Shown here piece after piece: positions 1 to 7,881 of a DNA stretch of 47,189 nucleotides. Position 1 is the stretch's first letter, and each line of letters starts with the position of its first letter. Source of the DNA: Rubrivivax sp. (GTDB lineage: Bacteria; Pseudomonadota; Gammaproteobacteria; Burkholderiales; Burkholderiaceae_C); NCBI GenBank assembly GCA_027487585.1, contig JAIYDH010000031.1, forward strand, positions 1 through 47,189. Reading direction: 5' to 3'. The notes below the pieces were generated by a model, which saw only the letters and a program-made list of their open reading frames with translations, was not told the origin of the DNA and did no database searches. Position numbers and translations under genes: made by a program.

Positions 1-696
1 GCGCCCGAGCTGATGGTGGTGGCGGCCTACGGGCTGATCCTGCCGCGCTGGGTGCTGGCGCTGCCGCGCCACGGTTGCCTCAACATCCACGGCTCGCTGC
101 TGCCGCGTTGGCGCGGCGCGGCCCCCATCCACCGCGCCATCGAGGCGGGTGACGCCACCACCGGCATCACCATCATGCAGATGGACGAGGGCCTGGACAC
201 AGGCGACATGCTGCTGGCCGAGGCCACGCCGATTGCCTCCAACGACACCACCGCTACGCTGCACGACCGCCTGGCCGCGATGGGCGCGCGGCTGATCGTG
301 CAGTCGCTGGCGCAGCTGCACGCCGGCACGCTGGTGGCCACGAGGCAGCCCGAGCAGGGCGTGACCTACGCGCACAAGATCGACAAGGCCGAGGCGTCGC
401 TCGATTGGGCGCGGCCGGCGGCCGAGCTGGAACGCCGTATCCGCGCCTTCGATCCGTTTCCGGGTTGCACGGCGAAGGTGGACGGCGAGGCGCTGAAGAT
501 CTGGCGCGCGGCTGTGCTGCCGGGTGTGGCCGGGCCGGCACCGGGCGCGCGTCTCGATGTCGGCAAGGGCCGCCTGGCGCTGGCCTGTGGCGACGCGACG
601 CTGGAACTGCTGGAAGTGCAGGCCGCGGGCGGCCGGCGGCTGGCGGTGGCGGAGTATCTGCGCGGGCAGAGCGTGCACGGGCAGGGCGGCGGCTGA
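1..696 (+). CDS. fmt: Methionyl-tRNA formyltransferase, 5' end cut by window edge
   Basis: The reading frame is open from the first base, so the N-terminus lies outside the window and about 231 residues remain. Fmt transfers a formyl group from 10-formyl-THF to Met-tRNAi in the cytoplasm. The run [20 protein letters not shown] is the family's core: the catalytic Asn and His of the formyltransferase fold, then the [11 protein letters not shown] signature. It is followed by [18 protein letters not shown]. The C-terminal part ([12 protein letters not shown] to the stop) matches the tRNA-binding C-terminal domain. The usual upstream partner def is not visible. The identification is very secure. 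Confidence 0.97.
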   Translation, partial: APELMVVAAYGLILPRWVLALPRHGCLNIHGSLLPRWRGAAPIHRAIEAGDATTGITIMQMDEGLDTGDMLLAEATPIASNDTTATLHDRLAAMGARLIVQSLAQLHAGTLVATRQPEQGVTYAHKIDKAEASLDWARPAAELERRIRAFDPFPGCTAKVDGEALKIWRAAVLPGVAGPAPGARLDVGKGRLALACGDATLELLEVQAAGGRRLAVAEYLRGQSVHGQGGG

Positions 697-736
697 CGGC
701 CCTCAAGCCCGCGGCGGGGCCGCCGATATCCCGCCC

Positions 737-1129
737 ATGAGCCGCGTTGTTTGCCGAGCCCTCTACCGGAGCCTCCTGCTCGCCCCGCTGCTGCTGCTGG
801 GCGGCTGCGACCTGCTCGGCATCGAAAACCCCGAACAGATCGCCGCCAAGCGCGAAGCCGACGGCCGTGCCATCGGCGCCGGCTGCCGCCACTCGGCCCG
901 CTCAGTCGAGGCCTGCTTCGAGCTGAACAAGCGCGCCGACAAGGCCGCCGTGTTTGCCGGCTGGAAGGAAATGAACGAGTACATGGCCGAGAACAAGCTC
1001 GAGGCCGTGCCCCCGCCGCCCCCGGCCGCCGCCGATGCCGGCGAGGCCGAAGAACAAAAGCCCGCTCAGAAGAGCGCCGCCGACGGCAAGGTCGACGACG
1101 CCAAGGTCGCGGCCAAGGCGCCGAAGTAG
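737..1129 (+). CDS. Small putative lipoprotein
   Basis: A 130-residue protein starting at ATG 737, 40 bases after fmt. The N-terminus (MSRVVCRALYRS, a Leu-rich stretch, then LLGGC) is a lipoprotein signal with the lipid-modified Cys near residue 24. The mature part has two further Cys (GAGCRHS and VEACFEL), which could form a disulfide. It ends in a low-complexity Pro/Ala/Lys tail. A longer frame opens upstream inside fmt, but the lipobox fixes this start. No family is recognised. An outer-membrane or periplasmic location is inferred from the signal alone. Confidence 0.75.
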   Translation: MSRVVCRALYRSLLLAPLLLLGGCDLLGIENPEQIAAKREADGRAIGAGCRHSARSVEACFELNKRADKAAVFAGWKEMNEYMAENKLEAVPPPPPAAADAGEAEEQKPAQKSAADGKVDDAKVAAKAPK

Positions 1130-1263
1130 CCGACGTCGCCTAAGCGGCCGCGGCGCACCAGCGTTCCTGCGATCCGTCGCGCCGGTCTGCACTCCGTCGC
1201 CTGCCTGACGCGCGGGCGGCCTGGGCCCGGCACCATCGAGGCTCTTCGACATCCGGAGCGCCC

Positions 1264-2037
1264 ATGCGTGCAGCCCCCGCCCCCGTTTCTTCCGCCCGAC
1301 GGCGCTCCTTGGTCCGCCTCGCCGCACCGGCGCTGCTGGCTGCCGCAGGCCTGCTGCCGCTGGTGGCCCAGGCCGAACGCGTGAGCGGTTCCGGGCGCAC
1401 CATCACCGAGCAACGCAGCCTGCCGCCGTTCCAGGGTGTGGCGCTGTCGGGCTCGATGGATCTCGTGGTGCGCCAGGGCAGCACGCAGCAGGTCGAGGTG
1501 ACGGTGGATGACAACCTGCTGCCCTTCCTCGAAACCGAGGTCACCGGCAGCGGGGCCGATGCCCGACTGCAGGTGCGCTGGAAGCGCGGCATGTCGATCT
1601 ACACGAAGACCGACGCCCGCATCCACGTCACTGTGCCGCGGCTCACGTCGCTGGCGGCCTCGGGCTCGGGCGACATGACGGTGGAGCCCTTCGAGACGCC
1701 GTCGCTGTCGATCAGCATTTCGGGCTCCAGCGACACGCGCCTGCAGAAGCTGACGACGGCCGACCTGCAGATCTCGATCTCCGGCAGTGGCGATGTCGAG
1801 GGTGCCGGCAGCGCCACGCGGCTGAAGGTCGGCATTGCCGGCAGTGGCGACGTGAAGCTGCGCGAAATGAAGTCCGACGAGGTCTCGGTCAACATCGCCG
1901 GCAGCGGTGACGCCAGCGTGCATGCCGACAAGGCGCTGGAGGTGCGCATCGCTGGCAGTGGCGACGTCGTCTACACCGGCAACGCCGCCACCGTGAACGC
2001 CAAGGTGGCCGGCAGCGGCAGCGTCAGCAAGCGCTGA
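1264..2037 (+). CDS. Exported GIN-domain protein (DUF2807)
   Basis: A 257-residue protein with an N-terminal signal peptide ending near AQA (residue 37). The rest is the DUF2807 'GIN' fold, a repetitive beta-structure found in putative auto-transporter-like adhesins. The repeat is easy to see: ASGSGDM, ISGSSDT, ISGSGDV, IAGSGDV, IAGSGDA, IAGSGDV and VAGSGSV, at intervals of roughly 18 residues. The start FQGVALSGSMDLVVRQG is typical of the family. Exact function is unknown; such proteins are exported and may bind polymer or the envelope. It stands alone, followed by a phoX gene in the opposite direction. Confidence 0.85.
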   Translation: MRAAPAPVSSARRRSLVRLAAPALLAAAGLLPLVAQAERVSGSGRTITEQRSLPPFQGVALSGSMDLVVRQGSTQQVEVTVDDNLLPFLETEVTGSGADARLQVRWKRGMSIYTKTDARIHVTVPRLTSLAASGSGDMTVEPFETPSLSISISGSSDTRLQKLTTADLQISISGSGDVEGAGSATRLKVGIAGSGDVKLREMKSDEVSVNIAGSGDASVHADKALEVRIAGSGDVVYTGNAATVNAKVAGSGSVSKR

Positions 2038-2084
2038 GAGCCTGGCGCCGCACAGGCCGATCAGCCCGCAAAAGCGGTAGCCCC

Positions 2085-2104
2085 GTGGGCTCGGGCAAGC
2101 CCAC
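2085..2104. terminator. Hairpin between convergent genes
   Basis: The sequence GTGGGCT-CGGGCA-AGCCCAC forms a 7-bp stem with a 6-base loop. It lies between the convergent ends of the DUF2807 gene and phoX. There is no clear T-tract on either side, so its role as a bidirectional terminator is inferred from position. Confidence 0.4.
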
Positions 2105-2137
2105 CAATGGCGGGCCCCCCTCACATGCGCTCAGCGC

Positions 2138-4531
2138 TCAGGAGCCGATCAGCCCGCCGTCGTTCTTCGTGATCACCACGGTGCCCGAGCGCGGTCGCGG
2201 GCCGGTGGCGACGGCCGCCGAGCCTGGGGCGCGTTCGGCTGCCGGCCAGTAGCTGTTGAAGTCACCGGCGTTGGCCGTGACGTTGGCCGCCGGCGTGTCT
2301 TCGCCCGGGTGCTGCACGTTGACGAACATGGTCTTGCCGTCCGGAGTCTCGATGACGCCGGTGATCTCCTGGTCGCGCGGGCCGACGAGGAAGCGCTTCA
2401 GGGTCGTCTCCGTGAAGCTGGCGCCCACGCGCGTGGCGGCCAGTGCCGCGCCGGCCGGCGTGCTGCCGCTGACGGCCGTGCTGGCGCCCAGGGCCGCCAC
2501 GGTGCGGCCATCGCCCACCTGGCCTGCCACGGCGGCCAGCATCATGCAGTTGCTCTGGTCGAGGAAGGCACCGGAGTCGTCGGTCTGCACCCAGCACAGG
2601 CCCGTCGTCTGGCTGAACCACAGGCCATCGGCGCGGGCGAAGTCGTTGGCGGTGCTCAGGCCGGAGAGGTTCACGCGCGAGGCGTCGGCATCGGCCTGCG
2701 AACCGAAGAGGAACACGTCCCAGGTGAAGCTCGTGGCCGCGGCGCTGTCGCCCGCTTCCTTGAAGCGGATGATGTGGCCGAAGGGGTTGCCGGTGTTGGT
2801 GCCGGCGCTGGTGGTGCTGGTGGCCTCGCGCGCATCGGCGTGGAAGCGCGGGTTCGCGGCGTCGATGTTGTCCAGGCGGCGGCCGCTCTGGCCCGTCGTC
2901 GTGCTCAGGGCGCTGCTGTTGTTTTCGGTCAGCGTGAAGTAGATCTCGCGGGTGCGCGGGTTGACCGCACCCCACTCGGGCCGGTCCATCTTGGTCGCGC
3001 CGACGGCGTCGGCAGCCAGGCGGCAGTTCTGCAGCACGTCGAACGCGTCCGCGAACACGTAGGCCGGCGTGCCGCCCGCAGCCGTCTGCGCGGCCTGCAC
3101 GGCCGCCAGGGTCAGCGGCAGCCAGGTGCCGGTGCCGTCGGCATTGAAGCGAGCTGCAAACAGCGTGCCGCTGTCGAGGTACTTGTCGCCGATGGCCATG
3201 CGGTTGGCCGGGTAGGCGTCGGCGGCAGCCCAGACGGCCGTGGACACGAACTTGTAGATGTAGTCGCCGCGCGAGTCGTCACCCATGTAGAAGGCCAGCG
3301 GCTGCCCGACCACGGGCGCGTTGGCCACGGCGGCCTCGTGCGCGAAGCGGCCCAGCGCGGTGCGCTTCTTCGGGATGGCATTGCGGTCGTAGGGGTCGAT
3401 CTCGACCACCCAGCCGAAGGTGTTGTGCACGTTGCGGTAGTCCTCGGCCGCGGTGGCGGCGACGACGCTGCTGTTCCAGCGGTCGTACAGATCCGCCGCT
3501 GAGTCAACGGCATTGGCAGCCATCGCGGGCGCCGTGGTGGCCGCGCGCGTGCCCCAGCGGTAGCGGTCGCCACCGACCGAGTAGCGACCCAGCGCCACGA
3601 CTTCGCGCGCCGTGCGAGCGGCGTTGTCGGCGGCCGGGCGCAGGAAGTAGCCGGCCCAGTTTTCTTCGCAGGTGATGAAGGTGCCCCAGGGGCTGTAGCC
3701 CGTGCCGCAGTTGTTCAGTGTGCCGCGGGTGGCGGTGCCGGTCGGCGAGTACTTGGTGACCATCGACGGGTGCAGGCGGCCCGGGCCCGAGATCTCGATG
3801 CGGGTGGACGCGGTGACGCGGCGGTTGAAGGTCGAGGCTGCGTTGGTGGCCCAGGTGCCGGAGGCCGAGAAGGCACCGCCCGTCTGCTTCCAGACTTCGA
3901 CGACGGAGCAGCCGTGCATGGCCACTTCGCGGTCGACTTCGTTGGCCGGGCGCACGGTGGCGCCGCTCATGCCGCTGGGGGCCACCGCGTGCAGGAACTG
4001 CTGGTTCACGTACTCGTGGTTCATCGCCAGCAGGCCGCGGTTGTTGCCGATGCCCGGCTGGGTGGGCACTGCGCCGGCATCGGTGAGGCCGAAGTACTCG
4101 ACGCCGTCGTGGTTGTCGCCGCTGCGCTGGTTGTAGGTGGCGGGGTCGTCGGTGCCGACGTTGCTGTAGGCGCTCACGCCTGTGGCGATGGGGTCGCCGG
4201 TGGCAAAGATGGAGCGCGCGGTGTAGCCCGTGGGCACGGTGAACAGGTCGGCGCGCGACTTGGCCACGGCCGGGAAATTCAGCGTCGTGATGCGGGTCGA
4301 CGGAGCCGGTGCCGGGTCATCGTCATTGCCGCCGCAGGCGGCCAGCGTGCCGCCACCCAGCAGCGCGGCCGTCACAGTGCCGCCGGTGCCGCGCAGGAAG
4401 CCGCGGCGGTCCAGCCGGGCGCGCACGATGTTCAGGAACTCGGGGCCACCGCCGGGGTTGGTGATCTGGTTCTCCTGGGCTTCGACCAGGTCGCGCACGT
4501 GGCGCAGTTCGTCTTGGATGGGGGCGTTCAT
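2138..4531 (-). CDS. phoX: PhoX-family alkaline phosphatase, Tat-exported
   Basis: A 797-residue protein of the PhoX/DUF839 family, Ca/Fe-dependent phosphomonoesterases that release phosphate from organic esters in the periplasm or outside the cell. A twin-Arg motif DRRGFLRG at residues 41-48 is followed by a hydrophobic stretch and LAACGG, so Tat export is likely, possibly with lipid attachment at Cys66. Family hallmarks seen are LLAMNHEYV, NNCGTGYSPWGTFITCEENW, GWVVEIDPYD, FMGDDSRGDYIYKFVS-like segments and RADGLWF. Length fits the family. A Pho-box-like site lies 80 bases upstream, consistent with control by PhoB. The gene is single and divergent from the 4768-10005 operon. Confidence 0.93.
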   Translation of the reverse strand: MNAPIQDELRHVRDLVEAQENQITNPGGGPEFLNIVRARLDRRGFLRGTGGTVTAALLGGGTLAACGGNDDDPAPAPSTRITTLNFPAVAKSRADLFTVPTGYTARSIFATGDPIATGVSAYSNVGTDDPATYNQRSGDNHDGVEYFGLTDAGAVPTQPGIGNNRGLLAMNHEYVNQQFLHAVAPSGMSGATVRPANEVDREVAMHGCSVVEVWKQTGGAFSASGTWATNAASTFNRRVTASTRIEISGPGRLHPSMVTKYSPTGTATRGTLNNCGTGYSPWGTFITCEENWAGYFLRPAADNAARTAREVVALGRYSVGGDRYRWGTRAATTAPAMAANAVDSAADLYDRWNSSVVAATAAEDYRNVHNTFGWVVEIDPYDRNAIPKKRTALGRFAHEAAVANAPVVGQPLAFYMGDDSRGDYIYKFVSTAVWAAADAYPANRMAIGDKYLDSGTLFAARFNADGTGTWLPLTLAAVQAAQTAAGGTPAYVFADAFDVLQNCRLAADAVGATKMDRPEWGAVNPRTREIYFTLTENNSSALSTTTGQSGRRLDNIDAANPRFHADAREATSTTSAGTNTGNPFGHIIRFKEAGDSAAATSFTWDVFLFGSQADADASRVNLSGLSTANDFARADGLWFSQTTGLCWVQTDDSGAFLDQSNCMMLAAVAGQVGDGRTVAALGASTAVSGSTPAGAALAATRVGASFTETTLKRFLVGPRDQEITGVIETPDGKTMFVNVQHPGEDTPAANVTANAGDFNSYWPAAERAPGSAAVATGPRPRSGTVVITKNDGGLIGS

Positions 4532-4610
4532 GAGTCAAATCTCCTGAGGTGATGGCACGGCGGGCGCGATGGGCGGGTCCCGATGGCGTGCCGGAATGTG
4601 ACGGCCTGGC

Positions 4611-4628
4611 GTGACGGAGTTTTGACAG
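4611..4628 (-). promoter_or_regulatory. Pho-box-like PhoB site upstream of phoX
   Basis: On the minus strand this reads CTGTCAAAACTCCGTCAC: two heptamers, CTGTCAA and CCGTCAC, separated by four bases. This is the 7-4-7 layout of the PhoB box (consensus half-site CTGTCAT). A further CCGTCAC on the same strand lies at 4598-4604. The site is 80 bases from the phoX start, a suitable position for activation. Recognised by eye, not scored by matrix. Confidence 0.6.
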
Positions 4629-4685
4629 CATGGTCCGTGTGGCTGTTGGCACACAGGAGCCGTTCTGTCTACTGGGTGGCTGGTG

Positions 4686-4703
4686 CTGTCACTGAACGGT
4701 CAC
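4686..4703 (+). promoter_or_regulatory. Second Pho-box-like site facing the redox operon
   Basis: On the plus strand this reads CTGTCACTGAACGGTCAC: heptamers CTGTCAC and CGGTCAC separated by four bases, again 7-4-7. It sits 82 bases before ATG 4768 of the first gene of the rightward operon and 57 bases from the phoX-facing site. The second half-site is weaker, so PhoB control of the operon is a hypothesis. The 4532-4767 interval holds no gene I can support. Confidence 0.45.
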
Positions 4704-4767
4704 GGCCGGGCCTGACGATCGCGGGCTGGCCGTGTCGGCCTGTCGTGTGTCGTCTCAAGCCGCCTTG

Positions 4768-5295
4768 ATGCATTTGTCGCTTCCTGCGCCAGGTTCGGTC
4801 CGCCGCATCGGGCCGCGGCCGATCGCGCCCGGCGCTGCCGTGTCCGACGGGCACCATGGCATTGCGTGCACATGGGCGGTTAGCGGTCTGGCGGCTGCGC
4901 TGTGGATCGGCGTGCTGCTTGTGGGCTTCGCGGCGCTGGAGCGGCTGGGTCTATCGGCCGAGTTGTGGCGCGCGGTCTTGCTGCCGCTGCTGGTGGCGCC
5001 CTGGACCGAGGAAGTGCTGTTCCGCGCCGGCTTGCAGCGCAGCTTGCGCAAGCACTGCCGCGCCGGCATGGCCATCGGCCTGAGCGCGCTGGCCTTTGGC
5101 GCCACCCATCTGGCGGTGGCGGCGCTGGTGATGTCGGCGCAGAACGCCGCAGCCTTGATCTTGGCAGCTGCCACGGCCCTGCCCGCGCTGGCCATCGGCT
5201 GGGTTTACGAACGCAGCGCTCGCCTGCTGCCCTGCATGGCGCTGCACGCCGCGATGAACCTGCTGCTGTGGCAGGCCGTCGGGGCGTTGTCGTGA
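4768..5295 (+). CDS. CPBP-family glutamic intramembrane protease (sorting protease type)
   Basis: A 175-residue membrane protein of the CPBP/ABI (CAAX protease-like) family. The catalytic signature is present: TEEVLFR (E81, E82, R86), FGATHLA (H114), and HAAMN (H160, N164), within hydrophobic segments. It is short for a CPBP protein, like the dedicated proteases that cleave or anchor C-terminal sorting tails (myxosortase/JDVT-CTERM type). The next gene, joined by TGATG, encodes a protein with just such a tail, which supports that role. ATG 4768 is preferred because GTG 4732 would leave almost no leader after the Pho-box-like site. First gene of a six-gene operon. Confidence 0.8.
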   Translation: MHLSLPAPGSVRRIGPRPIAPGAAVSDGHHGIACTWAVSGLAAALWIGVLLVGFAALERLGLSAELWRAVLLPLLVAPWTEEVLFRAGLQRSLRKHCRAGMAIGLSALAFGATHLAVAALVMSAQNAAALILAAATALPALAIGWVYERSARLLPCMALHAAMNLLLWQAVGALS

Positions 5296-7058
5296 TGCGG
5301 CGCAGGGCCCGCCTGCCGAGCCTGCCGCAGGCCCTGGCCTGCTTGCTGGCCTCGGCGCTGGCGTGGCTGTCGGCCCCCGCGACCGCAGCCGATCTGCCGC
5401 GCGGTGCGGTGCTGTACGACGCGCATTGCCTCTCGTGCCACGGCGCGGCCGAGACGCCGTCCAATCCGACATCGCTGAACGCGCGCAACCTCGGGCCCGT
5501 GCTGCGCGACGGCATCGCCAACGCACGCAGCGGCATGCTGTTCCTGGGTGACCTGCTCAGCGCCTCGGACATCGACGACATCGCAGCCTTCCTGGGCAAC
5601 GCGCCCGCGGCCATCGACCTCGGGGCCCAGGCGCGCGACGAGGAAGGCGCGGTGCGCAGCGTGTGGGTGCGGGCCGGGCGCGAAAACCTCGAGCGGCTCG
5701 TGCTCGGCGTGCAGGGCGACTTCGTCCGCGTGGGCGGCAGCTGTGGCGAGCGTGTCCAGGCCAACACGGCGTGCAGCGTCGACATCGCGTTTCGGCCGCG
5801 CAGCCTGGGCGCGTTGCAGGGTGCGCTGCTGGTGGCGCACGACGGCCTGGCGACACCGGCGCGCATCGCACTGGCGGGCACCGGTGCCCCGGCGGTGCGT
5901 GGCGCCTTTGGCTTATCGGCCGATCGGGTGGCCTTCGGAGCCGCCGTGCTGCTGCAGGCCGCGCCCTTGCAGCGGCTGGAGGTGCAGAACGTGGGCTCGG
6001 CCGCGCTGGAGTGGGCCAGCCCGCGCATCGAGGGCCCTCAGGCCGACGAGTTCAACGTGTCCCCCGGCACCTGCGCCTTCTCGGCGGCGCTAGTCCCAGG
6101 CGCGCGCTGTGTGCTCGACATCGGCTTTCGCCCGCGTCAGGCCGGGCCGCGCGCGGCCACCTTGAACCTGCGCTCGGCCGATGGCCGCGCCAGCGTGGCG
6201 GTGCCGTTGTCGGGCAGCGGGCAGGCCCGGCCGGCCGGCCGCCTGGTGCTGGACGTGCCGGGCCTGGACTTCGGCCTGCAACGCATCGGCTCGCCATCGC
6301 TACCGCGTGAAGTGGTGGCCTCCAACCAGGGCACGGCGGCGCTGAACTGGCTGTCGCAGACCACGCCGGTCGGATTCCTGCTCGAAGGCGATTGCGGCAG
6401 CCGGGCGCTGGCGGTGGGGGAACAATGCCGCCTCGTGCTGCGCTTTGCGCCTGCGGCGCTGGGGGCCATCAGCGGCGAGCTGCTGATCGTGACCGACGGC
6501 GAGCTCGACCGGACGCGGCTGCCGCTCCTCGGCGAGGGCGTGCGCGCCGCGTCGCAGCTGAGCTGGGGAGCCCCGGGCAGCGCGCTTTCGGTCGGACCGA
6601 GCCCGGTGGGCCGCACGCGAACGGCCGATGCGGTGCAGCTGCTCAACCCCGGGCCTGACAGCATCACCCTGCTCGAGCTGCGCATCGACGGCCTGCATGC
6701 GGCCGAGTTCGCGGTCGACAGCCGCAGCAGCTGCGTCACGGGCCTACAGCTGGCGGCAGGCGCGACATGCACGGTGGTGGTCGAGGCGCTGCCCCGCGCC
6801 CAGGGCCTGCGCGAGGCGCGGCTCACGGTGCGCGCCACCGGCGAGGCGCCCCGCGTGCTGGCCCTCAGCGCCGAAGGCCAGGCGGTACCCGCCGCCGCGC
6901 CGTTGAGCAGCAACCTCGGTGGCGGCGGCTGCACCATCGGGCAGCGGCAGCCGGCGTTTGACCCGGTCTGGCCCTTGCTCGTGCTGGCGGCCCTGGGGGT
7001 GCTCGTGGCGCGGTGGCGCGAGGGCCGCCGCCGGGGGCGGCGCTCGCCGTGGTTATGA
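5295..7058 (+). CDS. Exported cytochrome c / choice-of-anchor D protein with C-terminal sorting tail
   Basis: A 587-residue protein. Residues 1-32 are a signal peptide ending near ATAADL. Residues 35-105 form a small cytochrome c domain: heme site CLSCH at 45-49, with M81 a possible axial ligand, and SDIDDIAAFLG as the final helix. Several Ig-like choice-of-anchor D (ASPM/SPD-2/Hydin-like) repeats follow, many with paired Cys around SCG/GTC. The C-terminus is tripartite: NLGGGGCTIG (Cys546), a hydrophobic helix at about 558-572, then an Arg cluster. Such tails are cut or anchored by dedicated membrane proteases, here probably the preceding gene. ATG 5295 overlaps that stop; GTG 5292 is possible. 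Surface anchoring of a heme protein is inferred. Confidence 0.85.
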   Translation: MRRRARLPSLPQALACLLASALAWLSAPATAADLPRGAVLYDAHCLSCHGAAETPSNPTSLNARNLGPVLRDGIANARSGMLFLGDLLSASDIDDIAAFLGNAPAAIDLGAQARDEEGAVRSVWVRAGRENLERLVLGVQGDFVRVGGSCGERVQANTACSVDIAFRPRSLGALQGALLVAHDGLATPARIALAGTGAPAVRGAFGLSADRVAFGAAVLLQAAPLQRLEVQNVGSAALEWASPRIEGPQADEFNVSPGTCAFSAALVPGARCVLDIGFRPRQAGPRAATLNLRSADGRASVAVPLSGSGQARPAGRLVLDVPGLDFGLQRIGSPSLPREVVASNQGTAALNWLSQTTPVGFLLEGDCGSRALAVGEQCRLVLRFAPAALGAISGELLIVTDGELDRTRLPLLGEGVRAASQLSWGAPGSALSVGPSPVGRTRTADAVQLLNPGPDSITLLELRIDGLHAAEFAVDSRSSCVTGLQLAAGATCTVVVEALPRAQGLREARLTVRATGEAPRVLALSAEGQAVPAAAPLSSNLGGGGCTIGQRQPAFDPVWPLLVLAALGVLVARWREGRRRGRRSPWL

Positions 7059-7594
7059 AGCGGCTGCCTCCACCCGCGCTGCCGCGCCGCCGCGCCCTGC
7101 TGGCCGCGGCGCTCGGGTGCCTGGCCGCCGACGCACGGGCGCAGCCCGATGCCGTGCCGGCCAACGCGCGCCTGGCCGCGCTCGAACTGCCCGACGCCGC
7201 AGGGCGAGCGCAGCCCGTCTTCCTGCCCACGGCGGCGGCCACCTGGGTGGACTTCTGGGCCTCGTGGTGCACGCCCTGCCGGCTGTCGTTTCCGTGGATG
7301 AACGGCCTGCACGACACGCTGGCGCCCCGCGGCCTGCGCATCGTGGCCATCAACCTGGACGCCCGCCGCGCCGACGCCGAGCGCTTTCTGGCCGCGCATC
7401 CGGCCCGTTTTCTCTGTCTCTTCGACACGGCGGCCGACAGCGCGCGGCGCTTTGCCGTCCGTGGCATGCCCAGCTCGTATCTGTTCGGCCGCCGCGGCGA
7501 GCTGATCGCCTCGCATGTGGGCTTTCGCGCCAGCGAGGCCGCCGGCCTGGAAGCGCGCATCCGCGCCGCACTCTCACAAGGCTCGAATCGATGA
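7055..7594 (+). CDS. TlpA-like periplasmic thioredoxin
   Basis: A 179-residue exported thioredoxin-fold protein. A signal peptide with an Arg-rich start (RRRALLAAALGCLAADARA) ends near residue 28. The active site FWASWCTPCRLSFPWMN puts the redox Cys at 72 and 75. The cis-Pro region is GMPSSYLFG. The typical TlpA layout is complete. ATG 7055 overlaps the stop of the cytochrome gene (ATGA), and the stop overlaps the next ATG in the same way. A likely role is to reduce or keep open Cys residues in operon partners (CXC tail of the DUF4266 lipoprotein, Cys pairs or heme site of the cytochrome protein); this is inference from context. Confidence 0.9.
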   Translation: MKRLPPPALPRRRALLAAALGCLAADARAQPDAVPANARLAALELPDAAGRAQPVFLPTAAATWVDFWASWCTPCRLSFPWMNGLHDTLAPRGLRIVAINLDARRADAERFLAAHPARFLCLFDTAADSARRFAVRGMPSSYLFGRRGELIASHVGFRASEAAGLEARIRAALSQGSNR

Positions 7595-7881
7595 ACCACC
7601 CGCTGAACACCCGTGGCCCGGCTCCGTCACGGAACCCCCGCCTGATGCCGCGCCGGTGGCGCGGCCCGAGCGCCTGGCTGCTGTGGGCCGCCCTGTGCGC
7701 CGCCGCCAGCGGCTGCGCGATGAAGCCACCGGCCGCCTGGGAGCGCGGCCATCTCGCGCGGCCGGAGATGGCCCTGCAGATGGATCCGCTCGAGGCCCGC
7801 TTGCAGCAGCATCTGTACTCGAGCAAGGAAAACGCCACGGGCGGCAGCAGCATCGGTGGCGGCGGTTGTGGCTGCAACTGA
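7591..7881 (+). CDS. DUF4266 small lipoprotein with GGGGCGCN tail
   Basis: A 96-residue protein of the DUF4266 family. A hydrophobic signal ends in the lipobox AASGC, with the lipidated Cys at 42. The mature protein is only about 54 residues: KPPAAWERGHLARPEM, then LQQHLYSSKE, then a Gly-rich C-terminus NATGGSSIGGGGCGCN. The final CXC (Cys93, Cys95) after four Gly is the family's hallmark. ATG 7591 overlaps the TlpA stop; the 3' end overlaps the DUF3570 start. Function is unknown. The bare Cys tail suggests metal, heme or disulfide chemistry, or a covalent link to a partner. An internal start at the MPRRW Met (residue 19) is possible. Confidence 0.88.
   Translation: MNHPLNTRGPAPSRNPRLMPRRWRGPSAWLLWAALCAAASGCAMKPPAAWERGHLARPEMALQMDPLEARLQQHLYSSKENATGGSSIGGGGCGCN

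Noticed and set aside
4583..4857. Short open frames on both strands between phoX and the CPBP gene
   Set aside because: They have no domain or ribosome site and overlap the two Pho-box-like sites, so the stretch is better read as regulatory DNA.
7591..7881. DUF4266 protein as a RiPP precursor because of its Gly/Cys-rich C-terminus
   Set aside because: It has a clear lipoprotein signal and no neighbouring RiPP modification enzyme or ABC exporter, so a small structural or redox lipoprotein is more likely.
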